A stretch of DNA of 10,132 nt, from contig NZ_LGEA01000137.1 of assembly GCF_001280065.1 (NCBI RefSeq), positions 1 through 10,132 of the forward strand. The letters are read 5' to 3'. Every line of letters begins with the position of its first letter. The first letter of the stretch is position 1. Below are positions 1-6,084 of the stretch, piece by piece. The DNA is from Streptomyces sp. NRRL B-1140. Lineage in GTDB: Bacteria; Actinomycetota; Actinomycetes; Streptomycetales; Streptomycetaceae. Under the pieces are notes generated by a model. That model was not told the DNA's origin and did not search any database. It saw only the letters and a list, made by a program, of their open reading frames with translations. The position numbers and the translations under genes are program-made.

Positions 1-1
1 C

Positions 2-202
2 CGCTCGAACCGGTCCAAGGCAGACCAGGACCCCGCCCAGTGGCTGCCGCCTGCCGCCGAGGCGCACTGCCGGTACGCCGCCGAGTGGGTCGCAACCAAA
101 CTGCGCTGGAGCCTCACAGCGGATGAGGCCGAGGTGACGGCCCTGCGCGAGGTGGCGGCCGGCTGTCCGGATCAGACCGTGACCTACGAGCCGGCCGTAT
201 AG
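2..202 (+). CDS. HNH endonuclease family protein (DUF1524 type), C-terminal part only
   Basis: The last 66 codons of a gene that begins upstream of the window, ending in TAG at 200-202. Visible motifs are RSNRSKADQDPAQWLPP, HCRYAAEWVATKLRW and the tail AAGCPDQTVTYEPAV. From memory these match the C-terminal part of the small secreted HNH nucleases that are common in Streptomyces (DUF1524, GmrSD C-terminal-like). The N/K-rich start of the segment would lie just after the HNH metal-binding motif, which is outside the window. Such proteins are expected to be exported and to act on DNA or RNA outside the cell; this is family knowledge, not visible here. The 5' part of a protein of the same family is found at the far right end of the window in the same orientation. 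Confidence 0.75.
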   Translation, partial: RSNRSKADQDPAQWLPPAAEAHCRYAAEWVATKLRWSLTADEAEVTALREVAAGCPDQTVTYEPAV

Positions 203-205
203 GGG

Positions 206-236
206 CCTGGCGCGCCGCGCGGTTCACCTCGCCAGG
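206..236 (+). terminator. Possible terminator hairpin after the HNH gene
   Basis: A 7-bp inverted repeat, CCTGGCG (206-212) and CGCCAGG (230-236), lies four bases after the stop codon with a 17-base GC-rich loop. There is no T-tract, which is usual for streptomycete terminators. The long loop and short stem make this moderate evidence. Confidence 0.35.
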
Positions 237-368
237 GCGGCCCGCGTAGACAGGACGCGGCCGACCGGGAAGGCCGGGCGCGTCAACGTTCTACCGGGGC
301 GTGGGGCAGGTGTTCAGTCATGCACGCCGGTGTTGGGGCAGCGGTAGTGGCGACTCCTTCGTGGGGCC

Positions 369-480
369 TCAGGACTCGTCGTCGATGAAGGGTCCGCGGT
401 CGTTGCGGAGGGTGGCGGTGTCGGAGCTGGTGTCCCAGACGAGCGGCCCCGCAACGCTGTGCTCGCCGGACAGCGCCTCA
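369..480 (-). pseudogene. Fragment resembling the C-terminus of a lamin-tail domain protein
   Basis: On the minus strand, a frame ending in TGA (complement of 369-371) reads GPLVWDTSSDTATLRNDRG followed by PFIDDES. The pattern VWD-x(2)-SDTATLRN-x-RG-x-FID is what I remember from the last strand of lamin-tail (LTD) domains in secreted actinomycete proteins. No start codon or N-terminal part is present. Toward higher coordinates the frame runs into the end of the IS1182-type transposase, whose stop codon overlaps this region at about 478. The simplest reading is a gene whose 5' part was replaced or displaced by the IS. The right-hand limit is approximate. The family call rests on a short stretch and should be tested by homology search. 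Confidence 0.45.
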
Positions 481-1308
481 GCTTGACTCTGTCGGGGATC
501 TTGGAGTTGCCGAGGTCAGGTGCCCAGGGTGCGCCTGGATTTCGGCCGGGGGGATTCCGCGCTGGTCGAGGTAGTTCTGGAAGGCGGTCGGCCGGCGGGG
601 AGGGAGTGCTTCCTCGGTCGGTGGGAGACCGCTGAGGCGCTCGATGTTGATGGCGATGGCGGTCAGGACGTGCTGGAGGTGAACCTTGCCTTGTCCCCGG
701 TAGCGGCAGTGGCGCATGCCGTGGCCGTGGGTGAACTCGTTGACTGTTCCCTCCACTCCGGAGCGGACCGCGTGGGTCTTCCACTCGGGAGTCTGCTGCT
801 CGGCACGGACACGGAGTTGCAGGTCGCGCAGTTCTCGCGGGGGAAAGCCGACGTTGCGGGTGCTTTCGCGGGAGGTGGTGCACTGTGCGCGGGCCGGGCA
901 GGGCCGGCACTGGCCCTTGGTGAACCTGGCCACGATCAGTGGGGCTGCGGTGGGCGAGGAGGTCGGGTAGGGGCCGTGCCAGCCCGCGCTGACCTGCCCC
1001 TGTGGGCAGGTGACCTGCCGGCGGTCGTAGTCGATGTGGAAGTCGTCCCGGGCGAAGCCCTCATTTCGGCGTCGTTGGCGGATGGGGTTGCTTCGGAGCG
1101 GTCCGGAGACGGTGACCTGGTGTTCACGTGCGGCTTGTTCCAGGTGGGGCAGGGAGGTGTAGCCGGCGTCGACCAGGTGCTCGACGGGCAGTAGTCCGCG
1201 GCGGGAGAGGCGCGTGTGGATGCCGGGCAGGACCTGGCTGTCGTGGGTGGTGGCCGCGGTGGTGGCCACATCCGTGATCATGTTGGGGCCCTCAGGAGCA
1301 CAGGTCAC
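478..1308 (-). pseudogene. IS1182-type transposase, C-terminal remnant
   Basis: A 276-codon open stretch counted from a nominal GTG at 1308. It shows typical DDE transposase signatures of the IS1182 group: [16 protein letters not shown] (residues 10-25), HLVDAGY with the second catalytic Asp at 47, a CPQG...[10 protein letters not shown] cysteine-bearing insertion (101-143), [11 protein letters not shown] with the catalytic Glu at 186, and [16 protein letters not shown] (210-225). Full-length members are much longer (about 450-550 residues) and carry an N-terminal DUF772-like domain and the first catalytic Asp. Both are missing, so this copy should be inactive. The GTG is probably not a real start: the reading begins in mid-domain, just after the position where the family has an HLTDTC-like segment. 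The sequence after GIP (residue 253) looks unrelated to the family and probably marks the IS end or a frame change before the stop at 478-480. Confidence 0.8.
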
Positions 1309-1418
1309 ACCAGCTGCAGCGCGGCACCGCAGACCGGATCCGCGACCGCCGGGTGAACGAGCGCACCGGGGAGGACGTCAGCTGGAAGGGGTTCTCCGCC
1401 CATCTGACGGACGCGTGT
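1303..1418 (+). pseudogene. Inverted internal piece of an IS1182-type transposase
   Basis: The plus strand, in the frame with codons at 1305, 1308 and so on, reads [20 protein letters not shown] then KGFSAHLTDAC up to about 1418. This resembles the IS1182 segment just before the ITHVATT motif (general form R-G-T-x-W-x-G-Y-K-V-H-L-T-E-T-C). The minus-strand fragment next to it starts exactly where this piece stops: its first residues are VTCAPEGPN. Joining the two at the shared TGT codon would give HLTDAC followed by APEGPN, in frame. The piece therefore looks like part of the same transposase flipped in place, bounded by GGTCA (1303-1307) and TGACC (1421-1425). A second, independent IS fragment is the alternative. 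No function is expected. Confidence 0.5.
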
Positions 1419-1850
1419 CATGACCGCCCACTTCACCCGTTCGACGCAATCCCGCCGGTGATGCTCTTGGTTGTCGGCGCATGACATCTGCCCGTAGCCG
1501 CAGGTGCCCGAAGCCAGTGTGCCGTGGGCTCCGCCTACCGGCTCTGTTCCCCGCCAAACTGGGGGACGCGGGCCGATGGCTGACGGTCTGGCGATGCGCT
1601 GGTAGTGCCCGCTGGTCATGAGCAGTGCGCGGAATGCAGCCGCGCGTTGCAATGACCCAAGTGGCATCTTTCACCTCGTATGCGCGATGCGATCCCTTTT
1701 GGCATATTTCGAGGCAGTGGTTGGCGCCGCATGTGCGTGCTCGGAGGATGACCCGGGCGGCACGCTCTTGTAACCCTCGGCGGCCCAGCCTCCCCTTGCG
1801 GAACGCGGCGTGCCTGCCTGTTCTGCGCCCCCACCGAAAGTGGTACTGGC
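1419..1850. other. Gene-poor stretch between IS remnant and the 370-aa gene
   Basis: I find no reading frame with a recognisable protein. The segment has a less GC-rich patch at about 1665-1725, which might hold a promoter for the downstream gene, but no clear -35/-10 pair can be named. A minus-strand frame starting at ATG 1667 has a GAGGTG ribosome-site-like sequence five bases upstream and could encode about 120 aa. It overlaps the inverted transposase piece and has no familiar motif, so I do not call it. Confidence 0.4.
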
Positions 1851-2963
1851 ATGGTCACCGAAGTTGCGTCACCAACCAAGATCAACATCAAGAACCCGTC
1901 CTTCGCCGATCCCCACGTAGACCCGGGGGACTCCCGGAAGTACTACACGGGGGACTCCGTCGGCGGCTGGAAGGTCACCCACGGCACAGTCGAACTCCTG
2001 GGCTCCCGCCTCGCCGATCACCCCGATGGCACCTCGCAGTCCATGGCCCTGGAAGGCGATCACGACAGCAGGGGCGCTGTGGCGCAGGACATCGTCACGA
2101 CCCCGGGGCAAGAGGTGACGCTGACCTGGGAGGACGCCCCAGAACAGGACAAGAGCAACACCGACGACTATGCCGGCACGGTCCAGAAGTACAAGGTGCG
2201 CATCACCAGCGGGCCCAACATCGTCGAGGAGATCTACACCCCCGCCGATGGGCGTCTGCCCACGCACGTGTGGACCAGCCGCTCTCTCGCTTTCACTGCG
2301 GCAGCGGCCACCAGCACCCTGGAGTTCATCTCCCTGGCCGAGAACGACCCCGCCAAAAAGCTGGACGTAGGCGCCATGATCACCCACGTCGCCGGCACCG
2401 AGGGAACCGCCGTCAAGAAGGACGACGACAAGAAGAAGGTCGACGACCACAAGGTCGACGACCACAAGGTCGACGACCACAAGGGCGATGACCAGAAGAT
2501 CGATGGGGTGGCCGATGAGCACGCTCTGGCCATCTTCCAGGTCACCGACCTGACCCCGCAGGTGAAGGTGGGTGACGAGAACCCCTGGCCGCCGCAGTAC
2601 ATCTGCGTCGCCATCACGTCGGCCGACGAGCAGCCGGTCAGCATCAAGAAGCTCGTCCAGGAGTTCCACGCTCCCGAGGGCCTGGAGTTCACCGGCGCTG
2701 CCGGCTACGCGTACTTCGAACGGCTGAGCCAGTTCGGAAGTGTGCCGCCCACACCGCTCTCCTGCCGCCTGGTGAATGCGACCACTCTGGTGGTCGAGGA
2801 CGATCTCAGCGTTTACACCAAGGACGACGACCGCCCCTTCCTCGGCTACGGGCTCATGGTCCGGGCGGCGAAGGGCGCCACTCCGGGCACCCGTTACGGG
2901 CACGCGACGTTCGGCAAGCACCACAAGCCGGTCAAGCTGACGGGCACCGTTCTCCCCAAGTGA
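1851..2963 (+). CDS. 370-aa protein with choice-of-anchor-C-like domain, KVDDH repeat linker and unknown C-terminal domain
   Basis: Residues about 11-180 look like a choice-of-anchor C / DUF642-like beta-sandwich. NPSFADP (15-21) opens the domain, followed by GGWKVTHGTVELLG (38-51), a DGTSQSMALEGD block (59-70), AVAQDIVTTPGQEVTLTW (76-93) and the closing LDVGAMITHV (171-180). In known members NxSFE opens the domain and a G-x-(I/L)-D-x-V strand closes it; such domains are often carbohydrate- or surface-associated. A Lys/Asp/His-rich linker (189-220) has KVDDH three times, then KGDDQ and KIDG. Residues about 225-370 look beta-rich but unassigned. No signal peptide, membrane helix or sorting signal is visible. 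That is odd for this fold and could mean a non-classical route, a cytosolic role, or loss of the true N-terminus. The ATG at 1851 is chosen because the domain begins soon after it; upstream there is only a weak GAAAG (1836-1840). A terminator follows. Function unknown. Confidence 0.75.
   Translation: MVTEVASPTKINIKNPSFADPHVDPGDSRKYYTGDSVGGWKVTHGTVELLGSRLADHPDGTSQSMALEGDHDSRGAVAQDIVTTPGQEVTLTWEDAPEQDKSNTDDYAGTVQKYKVRITSGPNIVEEIYTPADGRLPTHVWTSRSLAFTAAAATSTLEFISLAENDPAKKLDVGAMITHVAGTEGTAVKKDDDKKKVDDHKVDDHKVDDHKGDDQKIDGVADEHALAIFQVTDLTPQVKVGDENPWPPQYICVAITSADEQPVSIKKLVQEFHAPEGLEFTGAAGYAYFERLSQFGSVPPTPLSCRLVNATTLVVEDDLSVYTKDDDRPFLGYGLMVRAAKGATPGTRYGHATFGKHHKPVKLTGTVLPK
2436..2507 (+). repeat. In-frame 15-bp tandem repeat encoding KVDDH
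   Basis: Three identical units AAGGTCGACGACCAC at 2436-2450, 2451-2465 and 2466-2480, then a degenerate unit (AAGGGCGATGACCAG, 2481-2495) and a partial one. They encode KVDDH KVDDH KVDDH KGDDQ KID. Unit number could vary by slippage without breaking the frame. The repeat sits exactly between the two folded domains of the host protein. Confidence 0.95.
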
Positions 2964-2981
2964 GCCGTTCCCTCGGCCCCC

Positions 2982-3015
2982 GCTCCGGGCTCAGTCCACG
3001 AGTGAAGCCCGGAGC
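2982..3015 (+). terminator. Rho-independent-like terminator
   Basis: A perfect 10-bp inverted repeat, GCTCCGGGCT (2982-2991) and AGCCCGGAGC (3006-3015), with a 14-base loop, 18 bases after the stop of the 370-aa gene. There is no T-tract, as is common in Streptomyces. It separates this gene from the isoprenoid operon. Confidence 0.7.
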
Positions 3016-3302
3016 TGGGTGGCTCAGCCATCGCGCCTCTCGCTGAGAGCCGTGGATGCTCACTCTGTCTACGCGCTGGCGGTCGGGAGCCGCACGCGAG
3101 GCAGGGCCGGTGTTGGTCTTTCACAGCGTCCGGTCCGGCTCGCAGCCGTAACGCATGCCAAGCCTCCTTGGAGTGTCTCCTGATCCGGCCCGGCGGTTCA
3201 CTCTGTGGAGTGAATCGGCGATGCGGTTTTCGCGTGCAGGGCCGCATATCGCCTCTGACACGCGCGATAGCGCTAGGTGACTGACTGTTACTTTCCGTTG
3301 CT
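3016..3302. other. Intergenic region upstream of the isoprenoid operon
   Basis: There is no convincing gene on either strand. It holds a small hairpin CCAAG-cctc-CTTGG (3158-3171) and the operator-like dyad listed separately. I cannot name a confident -35/-10 promoter. This is the expected location of the control region for the three-gene operon starting at 3303. Confidence 0.5.
3197..3214. promoter_or_regulatory. Perfect 7-bp dyad, possible operator
   Basis: TTCACTC-TGTG-GAGTGAA is a perfect palindrome with a four-base spacer, about 90 bases before the first gene of the isoprenoid operon. Its size and symmetry suit a dimeric HTH repressor (TetR or GntR type) better than a terminator, because the stem is short and not GC-rich. 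No regulator gene lies in the window. That it is a binding site is inference. Confidence 0.35.
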
Positions 3303-4400
3303 GTGGAGATGAGAGCAGACGGGAACGAGCGGCGGTTGGGCCCACGAGGCCCGTTCCCGGACGGTGCGGCGGCAGGCCTGACCGGTGGTCCGCTCGAGCG
3401 GCAGTGGCTGCACTACGCGTTGCTGTCCCGGTCCGGCGACGTGGCCGTGATCGCGAACCTGTCGACTCTGGGCGCGGACCGCCCGGACGAGCCGGCCCAC
3501 CGCCGGGGGATCGTCCTGGCGCACGACCAGGAGAGCGGGTGGGAAGCGAGCCAGTTCAACGCCCGCCAGCAGCAGGTGCCATGGTCGTCGTTCCGGCTGC
3601 CCCAGCCACGCGCAGCGCAGGGCGGCAAGGGGCCCTTCAATGTGGCGGCGGTGTCGGGTTCCCCGGCACTCGAGGTGACGCTGCGTAGCACCAGCCAGGC
3701 CTGTACCTCACAGTGCGCGCCGTTCGGTGACGGCGAGTTCCTGCGATGGCAGTCCGAGCCCGGGGTACTGGGGGCAGGGATGGTCACGGTCCACGGCCGC
3801 AGCAGGTGGGTGGAGCTGACGGGCTACCACGAGCGGGTCCGGGGCCGCTGGAGCTGGCCGGCGCTGGGCGGTTGGGTGTTCGGCTTCGTCAACGCCCCGC
3901 ACAGCGAGCGAGCAGACTCCGCCGCCGACTCCTCAGCTGCGGAAAATGTGCAGGGTCCGCCGCCCGCCGCCGTTGTGTTCACGCTCATCCAGCCGCGTTT
4001 TCCCGATGACGCGGCCAACGGCTCGGTGATGCTCTGGCGTGAGGGCAGGCTGTGGCGGCACTTCCCGCGCCGCTGCCTGCAGATGGCAGTGGACGGCGCC
4101 CTCGCCAGAGACGACGTGGTGCTGGTGCCGCCGCTGGCCGGCCTGCTGGACACACCGTCCTGCGCGACTGTTCCGGGACGGCTGGTCATCAGCGCCCGGA
4201 TGGGCCAAGACCACCTGCTCCTGGACTTCACCAGCCGGACGGCGGGCCGTATCGCGAACCCCTGCGAGCGCGGTCTGCGACCGTTCAGCGTGCACGAGAC
4301 CCTCGGGCCGTGCCGGGTGGAGGCCAGGGTCTCCGGCCGCCACCTGGAGTTCGAGACACAGGGCATCGTCGAGTTCGCAGGGGGGGCCGATGACCTCTGA
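3303..4400 (+). CDS. Putative lipocalin-like protein of the CrtC/AttH (carotenoid 1,2-hydratase) type
   Basis: A 365-aa soluble protein with no signal peptide or membrane helix. Resemblance to the CrtC/AttH family is faint but spans several points: WLHYALLSRSGDVAVIANLS (35-54) as a first beta unit, FLRWQSEPGVLGAGMVTVHG (146-165) followed by RSRWVELTGYHERVRGRWSW (166-185), and a final GIVEFAGG (354-361). In CrtC and AttH proteins the middle block has the form G-x-V-x(4)-R-x(4)-V-x-G-x-GYHDHNWG; here the DHNWG is replaced by ERVRG, so the known acidic catalytic residue is not conserved. Family members hydrate or cyclise isoprenoid chains, and the next gene makes such chains, so a hydratase or non-classical cyclase role is plausible but inferred. 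The start is uncertain: GTG 3303 and ATG 3309 are both possible, and neither has a well-spaced ribosome site. The gene overlaps the next one by ATGACCTCTGA (4390-4400), implying translational coupling. Alternative: an unrelated beta-barrel protein. Confidence 0.6.
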   Translation: MEMRADGNERRLGPRGPFPDGAAAGLTGGPLERQWLHYALLSRSGDVAVIANLSTLGADRPDEPAHRRGIVLAHDQESGWEASQFNARQQQVPWSSFRLPQPRAAQGGKGPFNVAAVSGSPALEVTLRSTSQACTSQCAPFGDGEFLRWQSEPGVLGAGMVTVHGRSRWVELTGYHERVRGRWSWPALGGWVFGFVNAPHSERADSAADSSAAENVQGPPPAAVVFTLIQPRFPDDAANGSVMLWREGRLWRHFPRRCLQMAVDGALARDDVVLVPPLAGLLDTPSCATVPGRLVISARMGQDHLLLDFTSRTAGRIANPCERGLRPFSVHETLGPCRVEARVSGRHLEFETQGIVEFAGGADDL

Positions 4401-6084
4401 CACCGCCAAGGACGCCCACGGCACGCGGCCGGGCAGCGGTGCGGCGCTGCTGCGGGACACCGTCGGCGCCCTGTCGGAGCGGGCGCCCGCCGTGGTGGCT
4501 TCGGCCGCCGAGCAGATGCGCGGCATCCGGCTGGGACTGTCGTTCAACGACGGCACGACCGCTTCGCTGACACCGCTGCACAGCCGCCTGGTCTACGCAG
4601 ACGGCCCGGCCCACGACACGGACGTCGAGGTCGTCTTCGACAACCGGGCGATGAACCTGCTGTTCGACCTGCAGCGCCAACCGGTGGACGAGGTACTGCC
4701 CGGCAGTCTGGACGTGCGCGGCGAGCCGGACCGCGTACTGGCGGTGTGGCGTGCCTTCACCTTGCTGTCCCAGCGGGCGTCCGGACTGAGGTTCGTTCAA
4801 GAACTGTGGGAGGACTACCGGAACCGGACCCCCGAACTGTGGGGCCCCGGTGCGCACGGCCGGGAAGACACAGCCGACATCGGCGCAGCTGAGACGACAG
4901 GCTGGAACGCCCTGGACTACCTCAACCGGCGCCGCCCCGCCTCCGCTTCGGACACCGACGCGGCCCAGGCGGTCGGCGGACGGCTAACGGTTCCCCATCG
5001 CTCGCTGTGGAACGGCCGCTCCAGCACCCCTTGGTGGGAAGAACTCCCACTCACGGACGCCGACTTGGTCGAAACGATGCACGCGATCCGCGACCGGGTG
5101 GCCGACGAGATGCGCGGTCTCATCCCGGACCGGGAGCCGCGCCGTGACCTGTACGACCTGATGCGCGACTACCCGGCCAGGCAAGGCAAGGGCCTGCGCC
5201 CCACCCTCACCGTCGCGTCCTGCGTGGCCCTGGGCGGGTCCGCGCAGGACGCCGTCCGCAGCGCCGCCGCCCTGGAACTGTTCCACAACGGCTTCCTGGT
5301 CCACGACGACATCGCCGACGAATCCACCCACCGGCGCGGTCTGCCCACCCTGCACACTGCGCACGGCGCCGGACTCGCCGTCAATGTGGGCGACGGCCTG
5401 AACCTCCTCGCCATCGACGCCGTCCTGTCCAACCTTCAGACCCTCGGCCTAGCCCGCACCCTCGGCCTGATCCGCGAGACGCTGCACATGTGCCGGGAGA
5501 GCTTCGAGGGCCAAGCCTTGGAACTGGGCTGGATCCGCCACCAGGAAGTACCCGCCGAGGACGAGGCGTACTTCACCATGAGCACCAAGAAGACCGGCTG
5601 GTACACCTGCATCAGCCCCTGCCGGATCGGCGCCGTCTGCGCCGGCGTCACCGACCCGCACCTGCTGGACCGCTTCGACGAGGCCTTCCGGCTCATCGGC
5701 ATCGCCTTCCAGATCCAGGACGACGTCCTCAACCTGATCGGAGACGAAGCCCTCTACGGCAAGGAAGCCTGCGGCGACCTGTGGGAAGGCAAGCGGACGG
5801 TAATGCTCATCCACCTCCTGCGCTCCGCCACCGACTTCTGGGAACACGAGATCCTGCGTCAGCTCGTCATCCGCCCCCGCCACGAGCAGAACAGCAACGA
5901 CGTCCAGACCATCCTGCGCTCCATGCAACGCCACAAATCCATCGACTACGCCATCGCCCTGGCCGACGACCTCGCCACCCGCGGCATCGACCACTTCGAG
6001 CGCGACCTCGCCTTCATCCCCGAGAACAGAGGCAAGGCCGTACTCCGCCAGATCGCCCACTACGTCACCTCAAGGCCACTGTGA
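4390..6084 (+). CDS. SCP2-like domain fused to trans-polyprenyl diphosphate synthase
   Basis: A 564-aa protein. The C-terminal part (about 220-564) is a trans-isoprenyl diphosphate synthase: GKGLRP (266-271) for substrate binding, first Asp-rich motif VHDDIAD (304-310), RR at 315-316, KKTGWYTCISP (400-410), second motif FQIQDDVLN (440-448) and YGKEACGDLWEGKRT (456-470). These enzymes condense isopentenyl diphosphate with allylic diphosphates using Mg2+. The second motif is DDxxN, not DDxxD; DDxxN also occurs in eukaryotic GGPP synthases. The residue five before the first DD is Gly301, a position where small residues in this family often allow longer products. Residues about 40-145 resemble an SCP2 sterol-carrier fold (DTDVEVVFDNRAMNLLF, then DEVLPGSLDVRGEPDRVLAVW); 147-215 look like a flexible linker. 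ATG 4390 is chosen because AGGGGGG (4380-4386) precedes it and it overlaps the previous stop. The frame is open upstream to 4039, but that stretch is antisense-like noise inside the previous gene. The KTGWY region recalls the polyprenyl transferases found with family 2 encapsulins, but no encapsulin is seen here. Confidence 0.85.
   Translation: MTSDTAKDAHGTRPGSGAALLRDTVGALSERAPAVVASAAEQMRGIRLGLSFNDGTTASLTPLHSRLVYADGPAHDTDVEVVFDNRAMNLLFDLQRQPVDEVLPGSLDVRGEPDRVLAVWRAFTLLSQRASGLRFVQELWEDYRNRTPELWGPGAHGREDTADIGAAETTGWNALDYLNRRRPASASDTDAAQAVGGRLTVPHRSLWNGRSSTPWWEELPLTDADLVETMHAIRDRVADEMRGLIPDREPRRDLYDLMRDYPARQGKGLRPTLTVASCVALGGSAQDAVRSAAALELFHNGFLVHDDIADESTHRRGLPTLHTAHGAGLAVNVGDGLNLLAIDAVLSNLQTLGLARTLGLIRETLHMCRESFEGQALELGWIRHQEVPAEDEAYFTMSTKKTGWYTCISPCRIGAVCAGVTDPHLLDRFDEAFRLIGIAFQIQDDVLNLIGDEALYGKEACGDLWEGKRTVMLIHLLRSATDFWEHEILRQLVIRPRHEQNSNDVQTILRSMQRHKSIDYAIALADDLATRGIDHFERDLAFIPENRGKAVLRQIAHYVTSRPL

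Noticed and set aside
520..1194. Plus-strand 224-aa frame opposite the IS1182-type transposase
   Set aside because: A Gly/Val/Ala-rich shadow of the transposase frame, which carries clear family motifs.
1305..1667. Minus-strand 120-aa frame with a GAGGTG site before its ATG
   Set aside because: No recognisable motif, and its 3' part overlaps the inverted transposase piece that is better explained on the plus strand.
1625..2491. Plus-strand frame ending in RRPQGRRPQGR repeats
   Set aside because: The repeat is the KVDDH-coding tandem repeat read in the wrong frame; no family features elsewhere.
2436..2510. Short tandem repeat considered as a CRISPR-like or regulatory array
   Set aside because: Units are 15 bp, contiguous and in frame inside a gene, with no spacers; it is a coding linker repeat.
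1869..2924. Long minus-strand open frame (351 codons) opposite the 370-aa gene
   Set aside because: A shadow frame of a GC-rich gene: Val/Leu-rich low-complexity translation, no ribosome site, and the plus frame has recognisable domain motifs.
4039..4389. Upstream extension of the polyprenyl synthase frame
   Set aside because: Lies inside the preceding gene, reads as Arg/Pro/Ser-rich shadow, and a ribosome site plus ATG overlap mark the start at 4390.
5490..6080. Upstream extension of the 165-aa gene frame
   Set aside because: Entirely inside the synthase gene, with Pro/Arg/His-rich shadow composition; GTG 6081 overlaps the synthase stop and has an AAGG ribosome site.
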